DNA from: Candidatus Cryptobacteroides faecigallinarum
GTDB lineage: Bacteria; Bacteroidota; Bacteroidia; Bacteroidales; UBA932
Direction: 5' to 3'
DNA: 40,816 bases
Assembly: GCA_017695015.1 (NCBI GenBank)
Contig: JADIMD010000116.1
Coordinates: 1 to 40,816 of the forward strand
Shown here: piece by piece, positions 10,340-19,033 of the stretch
Layout of the letters: every line of letters starts with the position of its first letter
How positions within the stretch are numbered: position 1 is the stretch's first letter
The notes under the pieces: generated by a model
The model's input: only the letters and a program-made list of their open reading frames with translations
What the model was told of the DNA's origin: nothing
The model's database searches: none
Position numbers and translations under genes: made by a program

Positions 10340-11556
10340 TTCTTCCTCCTTACAATTGACAGCATGACAGCGCATATGCCGGCGCAGGCAGAACTTGCCG
10401 CAGCGGCGAATGCTATTCCTCCGAGAATATAGTCCACCAATATGTTGCCTGCATCGGTAAATGTCATCTGGAATCCTGAAAACGGCATCTGATGTCCGAG
10501 AATGAGACATCCTGTCCAGCAGCTGCAGAATATTATGAACGGCATCAGAGGCGCGATGCTGATCAGTGTGAACGCCCCTGCCACGAGAGTGTTGAGTTTC
10601 AGGATATGCGCGAGAAATACGGCAGTCACGAAATGGTATCCTCCGAATGGCAGCAGACCGATGAAAATGCCGAGCCAGAACGACAAGGTCAGCTTCAGAT
10701 TGGAATCCTTGACATGAAACAGGTTGTCATCAAAAAACTTGCGTATCCTGGACCAGGAGATTTTCCGCAGAAGATTCCTAGGCCATATGTAGACAAGGCA
10801 TATCAGCACGAGTATGGTGTTCAGGATGCTTATCCTGGTGAAATCCCTGAAGGGCTTGAAATGCGACACCCTTTCATCTGCCGGAGGATAATATATTTTT
10901 ACCGGAATATTCACCACGCTGATGCCGGACCATGCCGCAAACACTATGGATTCGAGTTCGAATTCATAAAGGGAAGTATAATACCATCCTGAATAGTTCT
11001 GTCTGCCCAAAGGATATGCCCTGAAACCGCATTGGGTGTCTTCCAGCCTGATGCCTGTCTCAAGCCTGTACCAGAAATTGGAGAACCTGTTGGCAAATGT
11101 ATTCCTCGCAGGCATGTTTTCGCTCGCAAGGTTTCTCGCGCCGACTATCAGAGATTCCGGCATGGAGATTATCGCCTCTACGAAAGAAGGTATGTCCGAA
11201 GGATAATGCTGTCCGTCCGCATCCATGGTGACCGCATATTTCCATCCGCACCCGGCTGCCAGGACGAGGGCATCTTTCAATGAAGCCCCTTTGCCCTTGT
11301 TGGTGTCATGCCTGAGACATGTCCTGCCTCCGATACCCGCCTCCGGATTGTCCCCGACAGACCTGAAGCCGAAAGTCGAAAGGACTGCCTGAGTAGCATC
11401 GGTACATCCGTCATCCACGACAAGTATGTCGGAAGCATATTTTATAAGGTCCGCCATGAGTGTCCCCAATGTCCTGACATTGTTGTATGTCGGGACAATT
11501 ACGATCGCATGTAGCTCCTGAAGCTTCTCCTTGCATTCCCTCGGACTCATCATCAT
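10336..11556 (-). CDS. GT2 family glycosyltransferase with C-terminal DUF2062 membrane domain
   Basis: A 406-residue protein. Residues about 15-235 are a DPM1-type GT2 domain: IVIVPTYNN, LVVDDGCTDAT for nucleotide-sugar binding, and MDADGQHYPSD with the metal-binding DxD-like motif. A membrane helix (about 248-265) leads into a DUF2062 domain with SFWLGIFIGLLPFGGYH and further hydrophobic segments. It probably transfers a sugar to a lipid-linked acceptor at the inner membrane. Within a pigment operon it may glycosylate the polyene or its lipid anchor, which is inference. It overlaps its neighbours by ATGA at both ends. Alternative Met starts exist one and two codons downstream. Confidence 0.88.
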   Translation of the reverse strand: MMMSPRECKEKLQELHAIVIVPTYNNVRTLGTLMADLIKYASDILVVDDGCTDATQAVLSTFGFRSVGDNPEAGIGGRTCLRHDTNKGKGASLKDALVLAAGCGWKYAVTMDADGQHYPSDIPSFVEAIISMPESLIVGARNLASENMPARNTFANRFSNFWYRLETGIRLEDTQCGFRAYPLGRQNYSGWYYTSLYEFELESIVFAAWSGISVVNIPVKIYYPPADERVSHFKPFRDFTRISILNTILVLICLVYIWPRNLLRKISWSRIRKFFDDNLFHVKDSNLKLTLSFWLGIFIGLLPFGGYHFVTAVFLAHILKLNTLVAGAFTLISIAPLMPFIIFCSCWTGCLILGHQMPFSGFQMTFTDAGNILVDYILGGIAFAAAASSACAGICAVMLSIVRRKK

Positions 11557-12161
11557 GGCTGCACCTGTCTGAATTTTATCTGTTTATCCTTGAATATGAA
11601 CATAGTATAGTCCTCCTCGCCCTCTTTCATCCTGAAAGAGACAAGAGACATGTCTTCCTTGTCGATGATGACTTCCAGGTCAGCCCCATTCGATCTGGAG
11701 GAAGAGATGTCCAGCCTGTACTCGTCACCTCCGTCATAGGCTTCAATCCTGTATGATGACACTTCACCTGAAGAAGGCACACCGCCCGTCCTCATCAGAT
11801 CCATCAGCATGGAGAACCGTCTGTCCGAAGATACCTTCCTCGTAGTAGTCTTGCCTTCTGACGAGAATGACAGTTTATTTCCAGTGACCGATATGGTGTA
11901 CTTTTCGGGAGAAATGTAGCTGATGACAACGGTATCAGGGGCGGAATAGCTGTATTTACCTTCCGAAATGGCCTTGTCTTCAAGAATATCCACATACTTT
12001 TCCTGGATGAAACTGCAGCGGATGGAAACCACATCCGAATTCACCTCGTTGAACCTGCTGATTATCGGCAAGGGATCCCCTGCCGGCACCCATTTTTTCT
12101 CTGCCTTCAGACAGAAGGATGACAGCAAGATGAAAAGTATGGATATGACAGACCTGACCAT
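11553..12161 (-). CDS. LolA-like periplasmic lipoprotein/lipid carrier
   Basis: A 202-residue protein with a signal peptide (MVRSVISILFILLSSFCLKA) and a LolA-type half-barrel fold. It shows the family pattern: SFIQEKYVDILEDKAISEGK near the N-terminus, then SYISPEKYTISVTGNKLSF, and a C-terminal run of strands ending FIFKDKQIKFRQVQP. LolA homologues are a regular part of aryl-polyene clusters, where they are thought to carry the lipid-linked product across the periplasm after the MMPL exporter. The gene sits directly before the glycosyltransferase and exporter genes (ATGA overlap). A possible internal promoter precedes it in the 26-bp gap. Confidence 0.85.
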   Translation of the reverse strand: MVRSVISILFILLSSFCLKAEKKWVPAGDPLPIISRFNEVNSDVVSIRCSFIQEKYVDILEDKAISEGKYSYSAPDTVVISYISPEKYTISVTGNKLSFSSEGKTTTRKVSSDRRFSMLMDLMRTGGVPSSGEVSSYRIEAYDGGDEYRLDISSSRSNGADLEVIIDKEDMSLVSFRMKEGEEDYTMFIFKDKQIKFRQVQP

Positions 12162-12178
12162 ATGCGCAAAAAAGTATG

Positions 12179-12210
12179 CAAAAATAACTAAAGTTTGTCC
12201 AATTCTTCAA
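12179..12210 (-). promoter_or_regulatory. Possible internal promoter before the lolA-like gene
   Basis: On the minus strand TTGA (12210-12207) lies 20 bases before TATTTTTG (12186-12179), which fits the -7 consensus. It is in the only sizeable gap (26 bp) of the pigment operon. It could give separate expression of the export half of the operon. Confidence 0.35.
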
Positions 12211-12886
12211 CAAGAGCTTCAAGAAGTTCCGGAGAATGCCTGAGCCTGTCATGAAGGAGCACCGCAGAGCCTGGCTTTGCCTTCCTCAGGATTCTTTTCA
12301 CGCATTTTCGGACTGCTTCAGGCACATCCTCATCCTTCAGGGAGTCTCTTACTGTCACAGTGTCATAGCTCCTGACATCCCATCCGACCACCTTATGCCC
12401 TGTCTTCTTCACGGTCCTGGCAATATCCGGATTCGTCACCCCGAACGGAGGACGGAAATACCTGTCAGACAAAGCCTCATGACAAACTGCCCCGAGAGCA
12501 TTGCTGATGGCAGAGTCACATGCCTTCAATTCAGAGACGATACATGGGACTCCCGAAAGTGGGAAAAGAGGAGAATGATGAAAGGTATGGTTCCCTACAA
12601 CATGTCCTTCATCCACCATTCTGCGTACAAGTTCAGGGTGTTTTTCCGCCTTGCTGCCGATGACGAAGAAACATGCCCTGATATTGTGCCGTTTCAGGAT
12701 ATCCAGAATCTTAGGTGTGGTCACAGGGTCAGGTCCGTCGTCAAAAGTGAAAGTCACCTTACCTGCCGCGCACGGACATTTGGACAGCTTGACCCATACA
12801 CCTGATGAAATACAGGCACAGGACCATACCAGGAACGCAAGCACAGCAACAACAGATATAATGATCAGGACCAGCATGATTCCCAT
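12188..12886 (-). CDS. NodB-type polysaccharide deacetylase in the aryl-polyene operon
   Basis: A 232-residue CE4/NodB-domain protein with an N-terminal membrane helix (about 3-24). The metal-dependent active site is intact: TFTFDDGPD (Asp49, Asp50), the metal-binding pair in NHTFHH (His100, His104), RYFRPPFG and LLHDR near the C-terminus. Family members remove N-acetyl groups from amino sugars in the envelope. In this operon, two genes before a GT2 glycosyltransferase, the likely target is a sugar on the pigment or its lipid anchor; this is inference. The ATG directly follows the TAA of the chain-length-factor gene with no gap. Confidence 0.9.
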   Translation of the reverse strand: MGIMLVLIIISVVAVLAFLVWSCACISSGVWVKLSKCPCAAGKVTFTFDDGPDPVTTPKILDILKRHNIRACFFVIGSKAEKHPELVRRMVDEGHVVGNHTFHHSPLFPLSGVPCIVSELKACDSAISNALGAVCHEALSDRYFRPPFGVTNPDIARTVKKTGHKVVGWDVRSYDTVTVRDSLKDEDVPEAVRKCVKRILRKAKPGSAVLLHDRLRHSPELLEALVEELDKL

Positions 12887-13570
12887 TTAATCGGATAGTG
12901 TATCCTGATAATACCGGTACAGTTCCACCGCCGGAACGATATTGCCTGCCATATCCCTTGAAGAATCACAGTCCGGACAGAGGAATGTTTCCTCCGGCAC
13001 AGACGGTCCGTTGCCCTCAGAAGATAGCAGGAAAGCCACAGCCTCTGGAGCAGGGATATACTGTTTGCCGAGCCTGTGGAATACCTTGTCTGAAGAAGGA
13101 GTATTCTCGTCAAAAGCCACGACAAGGATATTTTTCTTTCCCTCTGAAAGACACAGATACGCATCCAGAAGGGCAGACCTGAAACTCCTGCCGCCGTCAG
13201 CATATGTCATATTGTACTCCCGGATTCCTCCTGCGAGAGCTATCTGCCCGGCTATCGTATTGAATGTGGAATAGATGAATGCAGACGGGTTCAGCATCGA
13301 TTCCTCCCTCTCTATCATCTCTTTCATGAATTTCTCGGTATCAGCGAGGCAGCCCAGGGCGGTGGAAGCTATGACTGCATCCGGTTTCACTCCATCAGCA
13401 CTGCCGACACACCCTGAAGCGGCTGCAAGCCCCATCCTGACAATGCGGCCTATCCTTCTCCTGAGGTTCGCATCAGGGATAATCTGCCTGTAATCGGGCT
13501 CTTCCCCTTCTGACATGGAGACCCTGCAAGCAGACCTGATAATCATTGTAACACCTTCTGTCATATGCAT
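12887..13570 (-). CDS. Ketosynthase-like chain-length-factor protein (Ketoacyl-synt_2 type)
   Basis: A 227-residue short, thiolase-fold protein of the beta-ketoacyl-synthase N-terminal-like class. It has LNPSAFIYSTFNTIAGQIA where a true ketosynthase places its nucleophile region, but there is no catalytic Cys, and the C-terminal half of a ketosynthase is missing. It corresponds to the ApeC-like chain-length-factor partner that pairs with a catalytic ketosynthase in aryl-polyene synthesis. The preceding ketosynthase gene ends 6 bases upstream, consistent with a heterodimer. Starts at 13570, 13564 or 13546 are all possible; the first is used here. Confidence 0.8.
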   Translation of the reverse strand: MHMTEGVTMIIRSACRVSMSEGEEPDYRQIIPDANLRRRIGRIVRMGLAAASGCVGSADGVKPDAVIASTALGCLADTEKFMKEMIEREESMLNPSAFIYSTFNTIAGQIALAGGIREYNMTYADGGRSFRSALLDAYLCLSEGKKNILVVAFDENTPSSDKVFHRLGKQYIPAPEAVAFLLSSEGNGPSVPEETFLCPDCDSSRDMAGNIVPAVELYRYYQDTLSD

Positions 13571-13576
13571 ATCCGT

Positions 13577-14800
13577 TTATCCGACATTGCTGTCATCCGT
13601 TTTGGAGAAAACAAGGGATGAATTATTGCCTCCGAAGCCGAAACTGTTGGATACTATATGCTTCAGAGATATACCTTCGCCTGATGCCATATATGGACCC
13701 GTTCCTATAGCGGGGTCGATGTCCGAAAAGCCGAGACTCGGCCACAACCTGTTTTCTTTCAGCATCACAGCACAGAAAACAGCCTCAATCCCTTCTGACG
13801 CTGCAAGTGTATGCCCGATATAACCTTTGAAGGAACCGTATCTTGCTTCTGCTCCGAAAAGGCGGTGGATTGCAGTCCCTTCAGCGAGATCATTGCCGGG
13901 AGTACCTGTCCCGTGGGTGTTGACATAATCTATCATGGACGGTTCAAGACCTGCCTTCTCCAATGCCTGTGACATGGAATCAAACGCCCCTTCCCCATCT
14001 GCAGAGCTGCCTGTCTGATGATATGCCTCGTCTGTCCCTGCCCATCCGCTCAGTTCACAATACGGCACGGAGCCTCCATGTAGAGAAGACGCACTTTGCA
14101 GAACCATAAAACCTGCACCTTCACCGAGATTCAGTCCGTCACGGGAAATGTCGAAAGGCCTGCAGAGGGATGCGGACAAAATCCGCAGGGAATTAAACCC
14201 GTTCATGGTAAAACGGCTCAATGCATCAGCTCCACCTGCAATGACAGTGTCGAGAAGTCCGGCCGAAATCATCCTTGCCCCGAGCATGATTGCATTGCCG
14301 GCAGACGAGCATGCCGTGCTCACAGTGATTGTAAAGCCCTTTATCCCGAGCCGCTTTGCCACAAAATCAGTCGAAGCGCCGCAATCATGCATCCTTATCA
14401 TGCGTATGTCCCCTCCTGCTTCACAGTCATGCCGGAAATCTTCATAGAAATCCTCGGTCAGGTCCATTCCGCCTACACTTGTCCCCAATATAAAGCCCGT
14501 CCTGCCGCCCGACAGGGCAGAACTGTCAAGCCCTGCATCCTCCACTGCCTCCCGTGCGGCAAGCAGGGCAAGCAAGGCAGTCCTGGTGACAGGAACATCA
14601 TATGCAATACCGAGACACTCCTTCAGCCGGGCATTCCCGACCCCGACTTCTCCGACCGGCACTGCAAGCCTTGTCCTCAACAGGGCAGGTTCGGGCCTGA
14701 CAGCACTTGTGCCGGAAGAAAGAGTACGGATGTTCTCTTCCACCGTCAATCCGGCCGCCGAGACAGCCCCGAGACCCGTCACCAGAATCTTTCTTTTCAT
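13577..14800 (-). CDS. FabF-type ketosynthase of the aryl-polyene operon
   Basis: A 407-residue condensing enzyme with an intact active site: Cys164 in STACSSAG, His296 in NTHGTGTPGND and His330 in GHTLAAS, and a C-terminal SNSFGFGGNNSS loop. It catalyses decarboxylative Claisen condensation of malonyl-ACP with the growing chain. It is distinct from the housekeeping FabF encoded at 23431 and lies between an ACP gene (ATGA overlap) and the chain-length-factor gene. This makes it the likely elongating ketosynthase (ApeO/ApeR-like) of the polyene pathway. Confidence 0.93.
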   Translation of the reverse strand: MKRKILVTGLGAVSAAGLTVEENIRTLSSGTSAVRPEPALLRTRLAVPVGEVGVGNARLKECLGIAYDVPVTRTALLALLAAREAVEDAGLDSSALSGGRTGFILGTSVGGMDLTEDFYEDFRHDCEAGGDIRMIRMHDCGASTDFVAKRLGIKGFTITVSTACSSAGNAIMLGARMISAGLLDTVIAGGADALSRFTMNGFNSLRILSASLCRPFDISRDGLNLGEGAGFMVLQSASSLHGGSVPYCELSGWAGTDEAYHQTGSSADGEGAFDSMSQALEKAGLEPSMIDYVNTHGTGTPGNDLAEGTAIHRLFGAEARYGSFKGYIGHTLAASEGIEAVFCAVMLKENRLWPSLGFSDIDPAIGTGPYMASGEGISLKHIVSNSFGFGGNNSSLVFSKTDDSNVG

Positions 14801-15054
14801 TTTTTATGGGCGATGATGTATTCTGCCATTGTCCTCACTGAAGAAAAGACCTCTTTACCTTCTCCAGGCTTGGACAGTTTGATGCCATAATCCCTCTCCA
14901 GGATCAGAATCAGTTCGAGAGCATCTATGGAATCCAGTCCGAGTCCCTCTGCCCCGAAAAGAGGCTTGTCAGGGTCTATATCTTCAGGCTGAAGATCTTC
15001 AAGATTCAACGCTTCGATAATCTGCGATTTGAGTTTTTCAATAATCTCTTCCAT
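14797..15054 (-). CDS. Acyl carrier protein (second ACP of the operon)
   Basis: An 85-residue ACP with the phosphopantetheine attachment motif GLDSIDALEL (Ser42) after an acidic helix (LQPEDIDPDKPLFG). It carries the intermediate as a thioester between ketosynthase and modifying enzymes. The larger ketosynthase gene ends 12 bases upstream and the next ketosynthase gene overlaps its stop codon (ATGA). The DSIDALEL form is typical of ACPs in aryl-polyene/flexirubin clusters and differs from the operon's other ACP (DLDSLDIVDL), so the two may serve different steps. Confidence 0.93.
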   Translation of the reverse strand: MEEIIEKLKSQIIEALNLEDLQPEDIDPDKPLFGAEGLGLDSIDALELILILERDYGIKLSKPGEGKEVFSSVRTMAEYIIAHKK

Positions 15055-15066
15055 ATTCTTGATGTT

Positions 15067-16758
15067 TCATATTTTTTCTATAAGTTCGAAATCAGCGTCG
15101 TACTCTCCTCCGAGATATTCAAGCCAGCCGACAATACAATATTTCGCCTTGGACGAAGCAAGCACCATCCGGGCATACTCCTCCATGCCTTCCTTGTCAT
15201 AGGAGGACGAAATAAAGAAAGTGTTATCCCCCTTTATCTTGTGCCGGATGGAAATTTCTCCTGACGCCACATTCGGCAAAGTATACACAAAGACTGCAGG
15301 ACTCGCTCCCGGACCTTCCGTGATATTGCGCAGATGCTTCAGGTCAGAATCGAGAGAAGCGCTCCTGTTCTGGAGTATGACAGCCATATCCTCCGGAGAG
15401 AAGGACAATCCGTCAAGAAGCAAATGGGAAGCTATATACCCGAGCTTGCTCATGTCATCCATCTTGTAGAACTTCATGTCATTCAGCCCGAGAGCCTTGT
15501 ATTTCTCCCTTATGAAAGAATGGAAATCGCCTGCTCCGCACATTTTCACATCTTTCAGTTTGCGGAATCCGGGCAATGGTTTCTCCTCCATGTCCCGTGC
15601 ATACTCCGGCAGGCTCAGGACTATGGCTGCATTGCATCCTCCGAAACCGGAAGCAGTCTTTATGCAGTGCCGCATCCGTACCTGCCTTGTCATGCTGCTG
15701 ACCGACAACGGCACAGGGACTCCGAGGGAAGCGAACCCAGGTGTTCCCCACACCTCCCCGAGAAGCAGCTGCCTGATACAGAATACAGTTTCCACGACTC
15801 CGCTTGCCCCAAGGGTATGGCCGATATATGGTTTCAGGCTCTGGACAGGCTTGTCTGAAAGACCGGCAAGACCTACGGCTTTGGATTCCATTTCATCATT
15901 ATATACTGTGGCGGTCCCGTGTAGGTTGACAAAAGAGATGTCTTCAGCAGTAACTCCTGCATCCTCCATCGCATCCCTCATGGCGAAATACAGGCCATCA
16001 CCTGTCCTTGACGGTCCGGAAATATGGTTGGCATCGTCACTGACCGACCCTCCCGACACTACAACGGGAGCAGATGCCCCGTCAGCGCAGTCTGAAAGGA
16101 TCACTGCTGCTGCGGCCTCCCCGAGATTGAGTCCGTCCCTCGATGCGTCATACGGTCTGCACAGAGAAGCGCTCAATGAACGGAATGATGCAAAACCGCT
16201 GGCAATGAACCTTGAAATGGTGTCTACACCGACAACAGTGACCTCGTCATATCTTCCATATTCAATCATCCTCTTGGCCACAACTATGGAAGATACACCT
16301 GAAATGCACGCATTGGAAACAGTAAAGACATCTTCAGGATGATACCCGAAATGCCTTCCTATCCTTTTGGCAGAACAGTCCAGAAAAACTTCTTCAGGAA
16401 GAGCGGCGGTATTTTCAGGCGCAGCATCGAGGATGCCGATATTGCCTTTGGTGGATGAGAAAATCAAGGCCTTGCGCCTTTCCGCAGCGCCGTCATGGCG
16501 ACTGACCTTTCCTGCAGCTTCCGAAACGGCTGCCACAGCAAGGGACTCCGTCCTTGTCATCCCGTCAATATCTCCTTTGAAATCCCCTACAAGTCCGCAC
16601 ATCACGGGGAGATCATTGCCCGTCTCATCTTCCACAAGACCGGAATGCAATGCCACCCCAGTCTTCCCTGCCCTGACAGCCTCGACATTAGTCCAGGTAC
16701 CTGCACCGAGAGATGTGACCATGCCGTCCGCTACTATGTATACCTTTTTCCTTGCCAT
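15067..16758 (-). CDS. Two-part ketosynthase: active KS domain plus Cys-less KS-like C-terminal extension
   Basis: A 563-residue protein, longer than a normal KS (about 410). Residues 1-390 form a complete ketosynthase with Cys151 in SNACISG, His280 in NLHGTATVYND and His314 in GHTLGAS. Residues about 405-563 form a second, degenerate ketosynthase N-terminal-like domain; its equivalent of the nucleophile region (about VYTLPNVASGE) has no Cys. This resembles a ketosynthase fused to its own chain-length-factor-type partner. It probably acts early or selectively in polyene assembly. It is preceded by the methyltransferase gene (4-bp gap) and followed by the ACP gene. Confidence 0.85.
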   Translation of the reverse strand: MARKKVYIVADGMVTSLGAGTWTNVEAVRAGKTGVALHSGLVEDETGNDLPVMCGLVGDFKGDIDGMTRTESLAVAAVSEAAGKVSRHDGAAERRKALIFSSTKGNIGILDAAPENTAALPEEVFLDCSAKRIGRHFGYHPEDVFTVSNACISGVSSIVVAKRMIEYGRYDEVTVVGVDTISRFIASGFASFRSLSASLCRPYDASRDGLNLGEAAAAVILSDCADGASAPVVVSGGSVSDDANHISGPSRTGDGLYFAMRDAMEDAGVTAEDISFVNLHGTATVYNDEMESKAVGLAGLSDKPVQSLKPYIGHTLGASGVVETVFCIRQLLLGEVWGTPGFASLGVPVPLSVSSMTRQVRMRHCIKTASGFGGCNAAIVLSLPEYARDMEEKPLPGFRKLKDVKMCGAGDFHSFIREKYKALGLNDMKFYKMDDMSKLGYIASHLLLDGLSFSPEDMAVILQNRSASLDSDLKHLRNITEGPGASPAVFVYTLPNVASGEISIRHKIKGDNTFFISSSYDKEGMEEYARMVLASSKAKYCIVGWLEYLGGEYDADFELIEKI

Positions 16759-16762
16759 CGTA

Positions 16763-17845
16763 CTATTCAGTTTTTATTGCCTTGCAGCAGAACAGGCTGT
16801 GTGCATATCCGAGCCCGTCAACAATTCTCTCCACCTCCAGTCCGCCTGCCCCGATAAGCCTGCACAGATCTTCAGAGTTGAACATCTTGCTGTTGCCGTT
16901 TGCCATGGCTGTGAAATAAACGCTTGTCTGTGCCAGGTCAAAGGAAGCAGCTGCGTATTTCTGCCGGTCCCAGACTGTTTCCATTATATATATCCTGCCG
17001 TCCGGATTGAGAGCCTTGACCGCCCTTGAAAGGATGGAAACGACCTGGTCCTCTGAGAAGCAGTCCAGGAACTGGCTCATCCACACCACATCATATCCTG
17101 AAGGCAGACTTTCTGCAGACTGGTCCAGGATATCCGTACAGAATGTGTCGATCCTGTCGAAGCCAGGCCTGCCCTCCGACTGGCTGACCAGCATGCCTAT
17201 CTGCCCTGGAAGATCCACCACAGTCACCCTGACATCAGGGTCATAGCCGACACATTTGAAGGCCCATTTGCCGGTATTGCCGCCTATATCCATCAGTCTG
17301 GACGGTCTGGAAGCAAAGACCTCCGGCAGAGCCTGGTCGAAAGCCGAATCCGAGTAGAAATGATCGAATCCGAACCAGCTGCTCTTCTGCCCTGCAGCAA
17401 GCTGGGAAAGGCCTTCATAGATTGTATTCCACTGTCCGAGCTCGGCAAGACCGGCAGGATACCCCTCCTTGAGAGCTTCATCAAGGTGGAACATGCCTTT
17501 ATAATTTATGTCATGGTTGAAATCCATATTTACCTTGACCATGGGATCGGTAAGGATGAACCAGCCTGTCTTCGACAAAAAATATCTCGAATCCCTGTAC
17601 AGCACAGTTCCGGATGTAAGCGAAGATTCCATGAGGACCTTGACTGCATACTCCGAAAGCCCGCTCTTTCTCACGATGTCACCCACCGTAGCCCCTTGCG
17701 GCATATCCCTCAGATACTCAAAGATCCCTTCTTTCAGCATTATTCTCGCTACCTGGAACACGACCGGACCGAATGCTATGAAATGGGCCAGTTCCTGCGC
17801 CGTCAACGCCGGCAGCGTATCATTCTGATATTTCCTGTGTATCAT
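16763..17845 (-). CDS. SAM-dependent O-/C-methyltransferase with N-terminal dimerisation domain
   Basis: A 360-residue methyltransferase of the plant O-methyltransferase/hydroxyneurosporene-methyltransferase type. A winged-helix dimerisation domain (about 10-100, GATVGDIVRKSGLSEYAVKV) is followed by the SAM-binding fold: motif I RLMDIGGNTGKWAF (about 183-196), an acidic VTVVDLPGQ, then GYDVVWMSQFLDCF and the DGRIYIMETVWD strand. In a pigment operon it probably methylates the aromatic head group. Its ATG overlaps the acyltransferase stop codon (ATGA). The substrate and the O- versus C- choice cannot be read from sequence. Confidence 0.85.
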   Translation of the reverse strand: MIHRKYQNDTLPALTAQELAHFIAFGPVVFQVARIMLKEGIFEYLRDMPQGATVGDIVRKSGLSEYAVKVLMESSLTSGTVLYRDSRYFLSKTGWFILTDPMVKVNMDFNHDINYKGMFHLDEALKEGYPAGLAELGQWNTIYEGLSQLAAGQKSSWFGFDHFYSDSAFDQALPEVFASRPSRLMDIGGNTGKWAFKCVGYDPDVRVTVVDLPGQIGMLVSQSEGRPGFDRIDTFCTDILDQSAESLPSGYDVVWMSQFLDCFSEDQVVSILSRAVKALNPDGRIYIMETVWDRQKYAAASFDLAQTSVYFTAMANGNSKMFNSEDLCRLIGAGGLEVERIVDGLGYAHSLFCCKAIKTE

Positions 17846-18744
17846 TTGTCTGAATATAATTTCCAGAAATCATAATAATTGAACCACTGCATCGGATATT
17901 CCCGGACTATGTCCTCCAAAGTCTTGACATAAGCCTTGAAAATGTAATCCTTCCTGTCCTGCCCGTCAATGTACGGCAACACAGATTCAGGAGTCCTGAA
18001 GACGAACCTGTAATGCCTGCCTTTGCCGCGCATGGCAAAATAGAAGACGACCGGACATTTCATCTTGGACGCCAGCACGAAAGGTCCTTCGGGAAATTCC
18101 GCCTCCCTGCCCATGAAAGTGGCCGTCATCACCCTGTTCTCATGCATATAACGGTCTCCCTGGATGCACACCAGCTCTCCGCGGCGCAATGCTGCCGTAA
18201 TGGAAATCAGGAAAGAGACATCATCCTCCTTTACAGGGATGACATTGTACTGCTGATGCCCCGTATTCTCGGAAATAACATCCTTGACCTGCTGATATTC
18301 ATTGTCATACATGACGACATTGACCTTTGCGCCGTTCGGTCCGAAAAACGGGGCTCCCATCTGCCAGGACCCGACATGGGCTCCTATCACTACACATCCC
18401 TGCTTCTTCCCCACAGGCTCTAAAATCAGGTCATGCCTGTCAAACGAATATGTGAACCTGTCCGATAACCCCATTCCCGTCACGACCTTGTCGATTATTG
18501 ACTGGCCGAAAGCATAATAGGATGACACCACTGCCAATGACGACCTGACAATGGAAAGACCGAGTATTTTCCTGGAATATACCCAGACGCTTTTAGTCCT
18601 TTTCGGAGCAAACGGGATGAAATACAGGACAACAAGACACAGGAAAGCATACGCAGCCCAAAGACCGAAAATCTTCACGAGCCTGATAAAGAAGAGATAG
18701 CCGAATGCTCCTCCTCTCGTCCTGCCTTCCCACTGCCTTGCCAT
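17842..18744 (-). CDS. LpxL/HtrB-like lysophospholipid acyltransferase
   Basis: A 300-residue member of the lipid A acyltransferase-like family. An N-terminal membrane helix (about 22-45) is followed by the catalytic-type motif GAHVGSWQMG (His123), then GELVCIQGDRYM and FPEGPFVLASKMKCPVVFYF. The N-terminal segment QWEGRTRGGAFGYLFF is typical of the Bacteroidetes pigment-cluster version. It probably transfers an acyl group, perhaps the aryl-polyene chain from ACP, onto a lipid carrier at the inner membrane. It starts 4 bases after the first ACP gene and overlaps the methyltransferase gene by ATGA. Confidence 0.88.
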   Translation of the reverse strand: MARQWEGRTRGGAFGYLFFIRLVKIFGLWAAYAFLCLVVLYFIPFAPKRTKSVWVYSRKILGLSIVRSSLAVVSSYYAFGQSIIDKVVTGMGLSDRFTYSFDRHDLILEPVGKKQGCVVIGAHVGSWQMGAPFFGPNGAKVNVVMYDNEYQQVKDVISENTGHQQYNVIPVKEDDVSFLISITAALRRGELVCIQGDRYMHENRVMTATFMGREAEFPEGPFVLASKMKCPVVFYFAMRGKGRHYRFVFRTPESVLPYIDGQDRKDYIFKAYVKTLEDIVREYPMQWFNYYDFWKLYSDK

Positions 18745-18748
18745 GATT

Positions 18749-19003
18749 TTATCTGACAGATTTCTGCCGAATCACATCAAAAAGGTCTGCAAAAGTCTTG
18801 ATTCCGGCAAAATCCTCCTTTTTCATCTTGAATCCGAAATTGTTCTCCACGACAACTGCGAGATCCACTATATCGAGACTGTCCAGATCCAATGTGGACA
18901 TAAGAGGAGCGTCTTCAGTCATGAGATCCCTGTCCACTTCAAACTCTTCTGCCAGAATATCCCTGACCTTTTCAATCAACTGCTGTTCTTCCATAGAATT
19001 CAT
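18749..19003 (-). CDS. Acyl carrier protein (first gene of the aryl-polyene operon)
   Basis: An 84-residue ACP with the phosphopantetheine site DLDSLDIVDL (Ser42) and a Phe-rich third helix (KKEDFAGIKTFADLFD). It is the first gene downstream of the TATCTTTG promoter at 19034-19041. A Met also occurs at residue 4, so translation could start 9 bases later. As the operon's opening gene next to the LpxL-like acyltransferase, it may be the carrier that presents the chain for transfer to lipid. Confidence 0.93.
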   Translation of the reverse strand: MNSMEEQQLIEKVRDILAEEFEVDRDLMTEDAPLMSTLDLDSLDIVDLAVVVENNFGFKMKKEDFAGIKTFADLFDVIRQKSVR

Positions 19004-19033
19004 TAGCCAATAAACGAAACTTCAATCGGACCG

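Noticed and set aside
14096..14890. Long antisense open frame opposite the ACP and ketosynthase genes
   Set aside because: The product is rich in Cys, Pro and His with no domain, and it lies opposite two strongly conserved genes; it is a codon-bias artefact.
15476..16342. Long antisense open frame opposite the 563-residue ketosynthase
   Set aside because: Low-complexity Ser/Pro/Thr-rich translation with no family similarity, opposite a gene with intact catalytic motifs.
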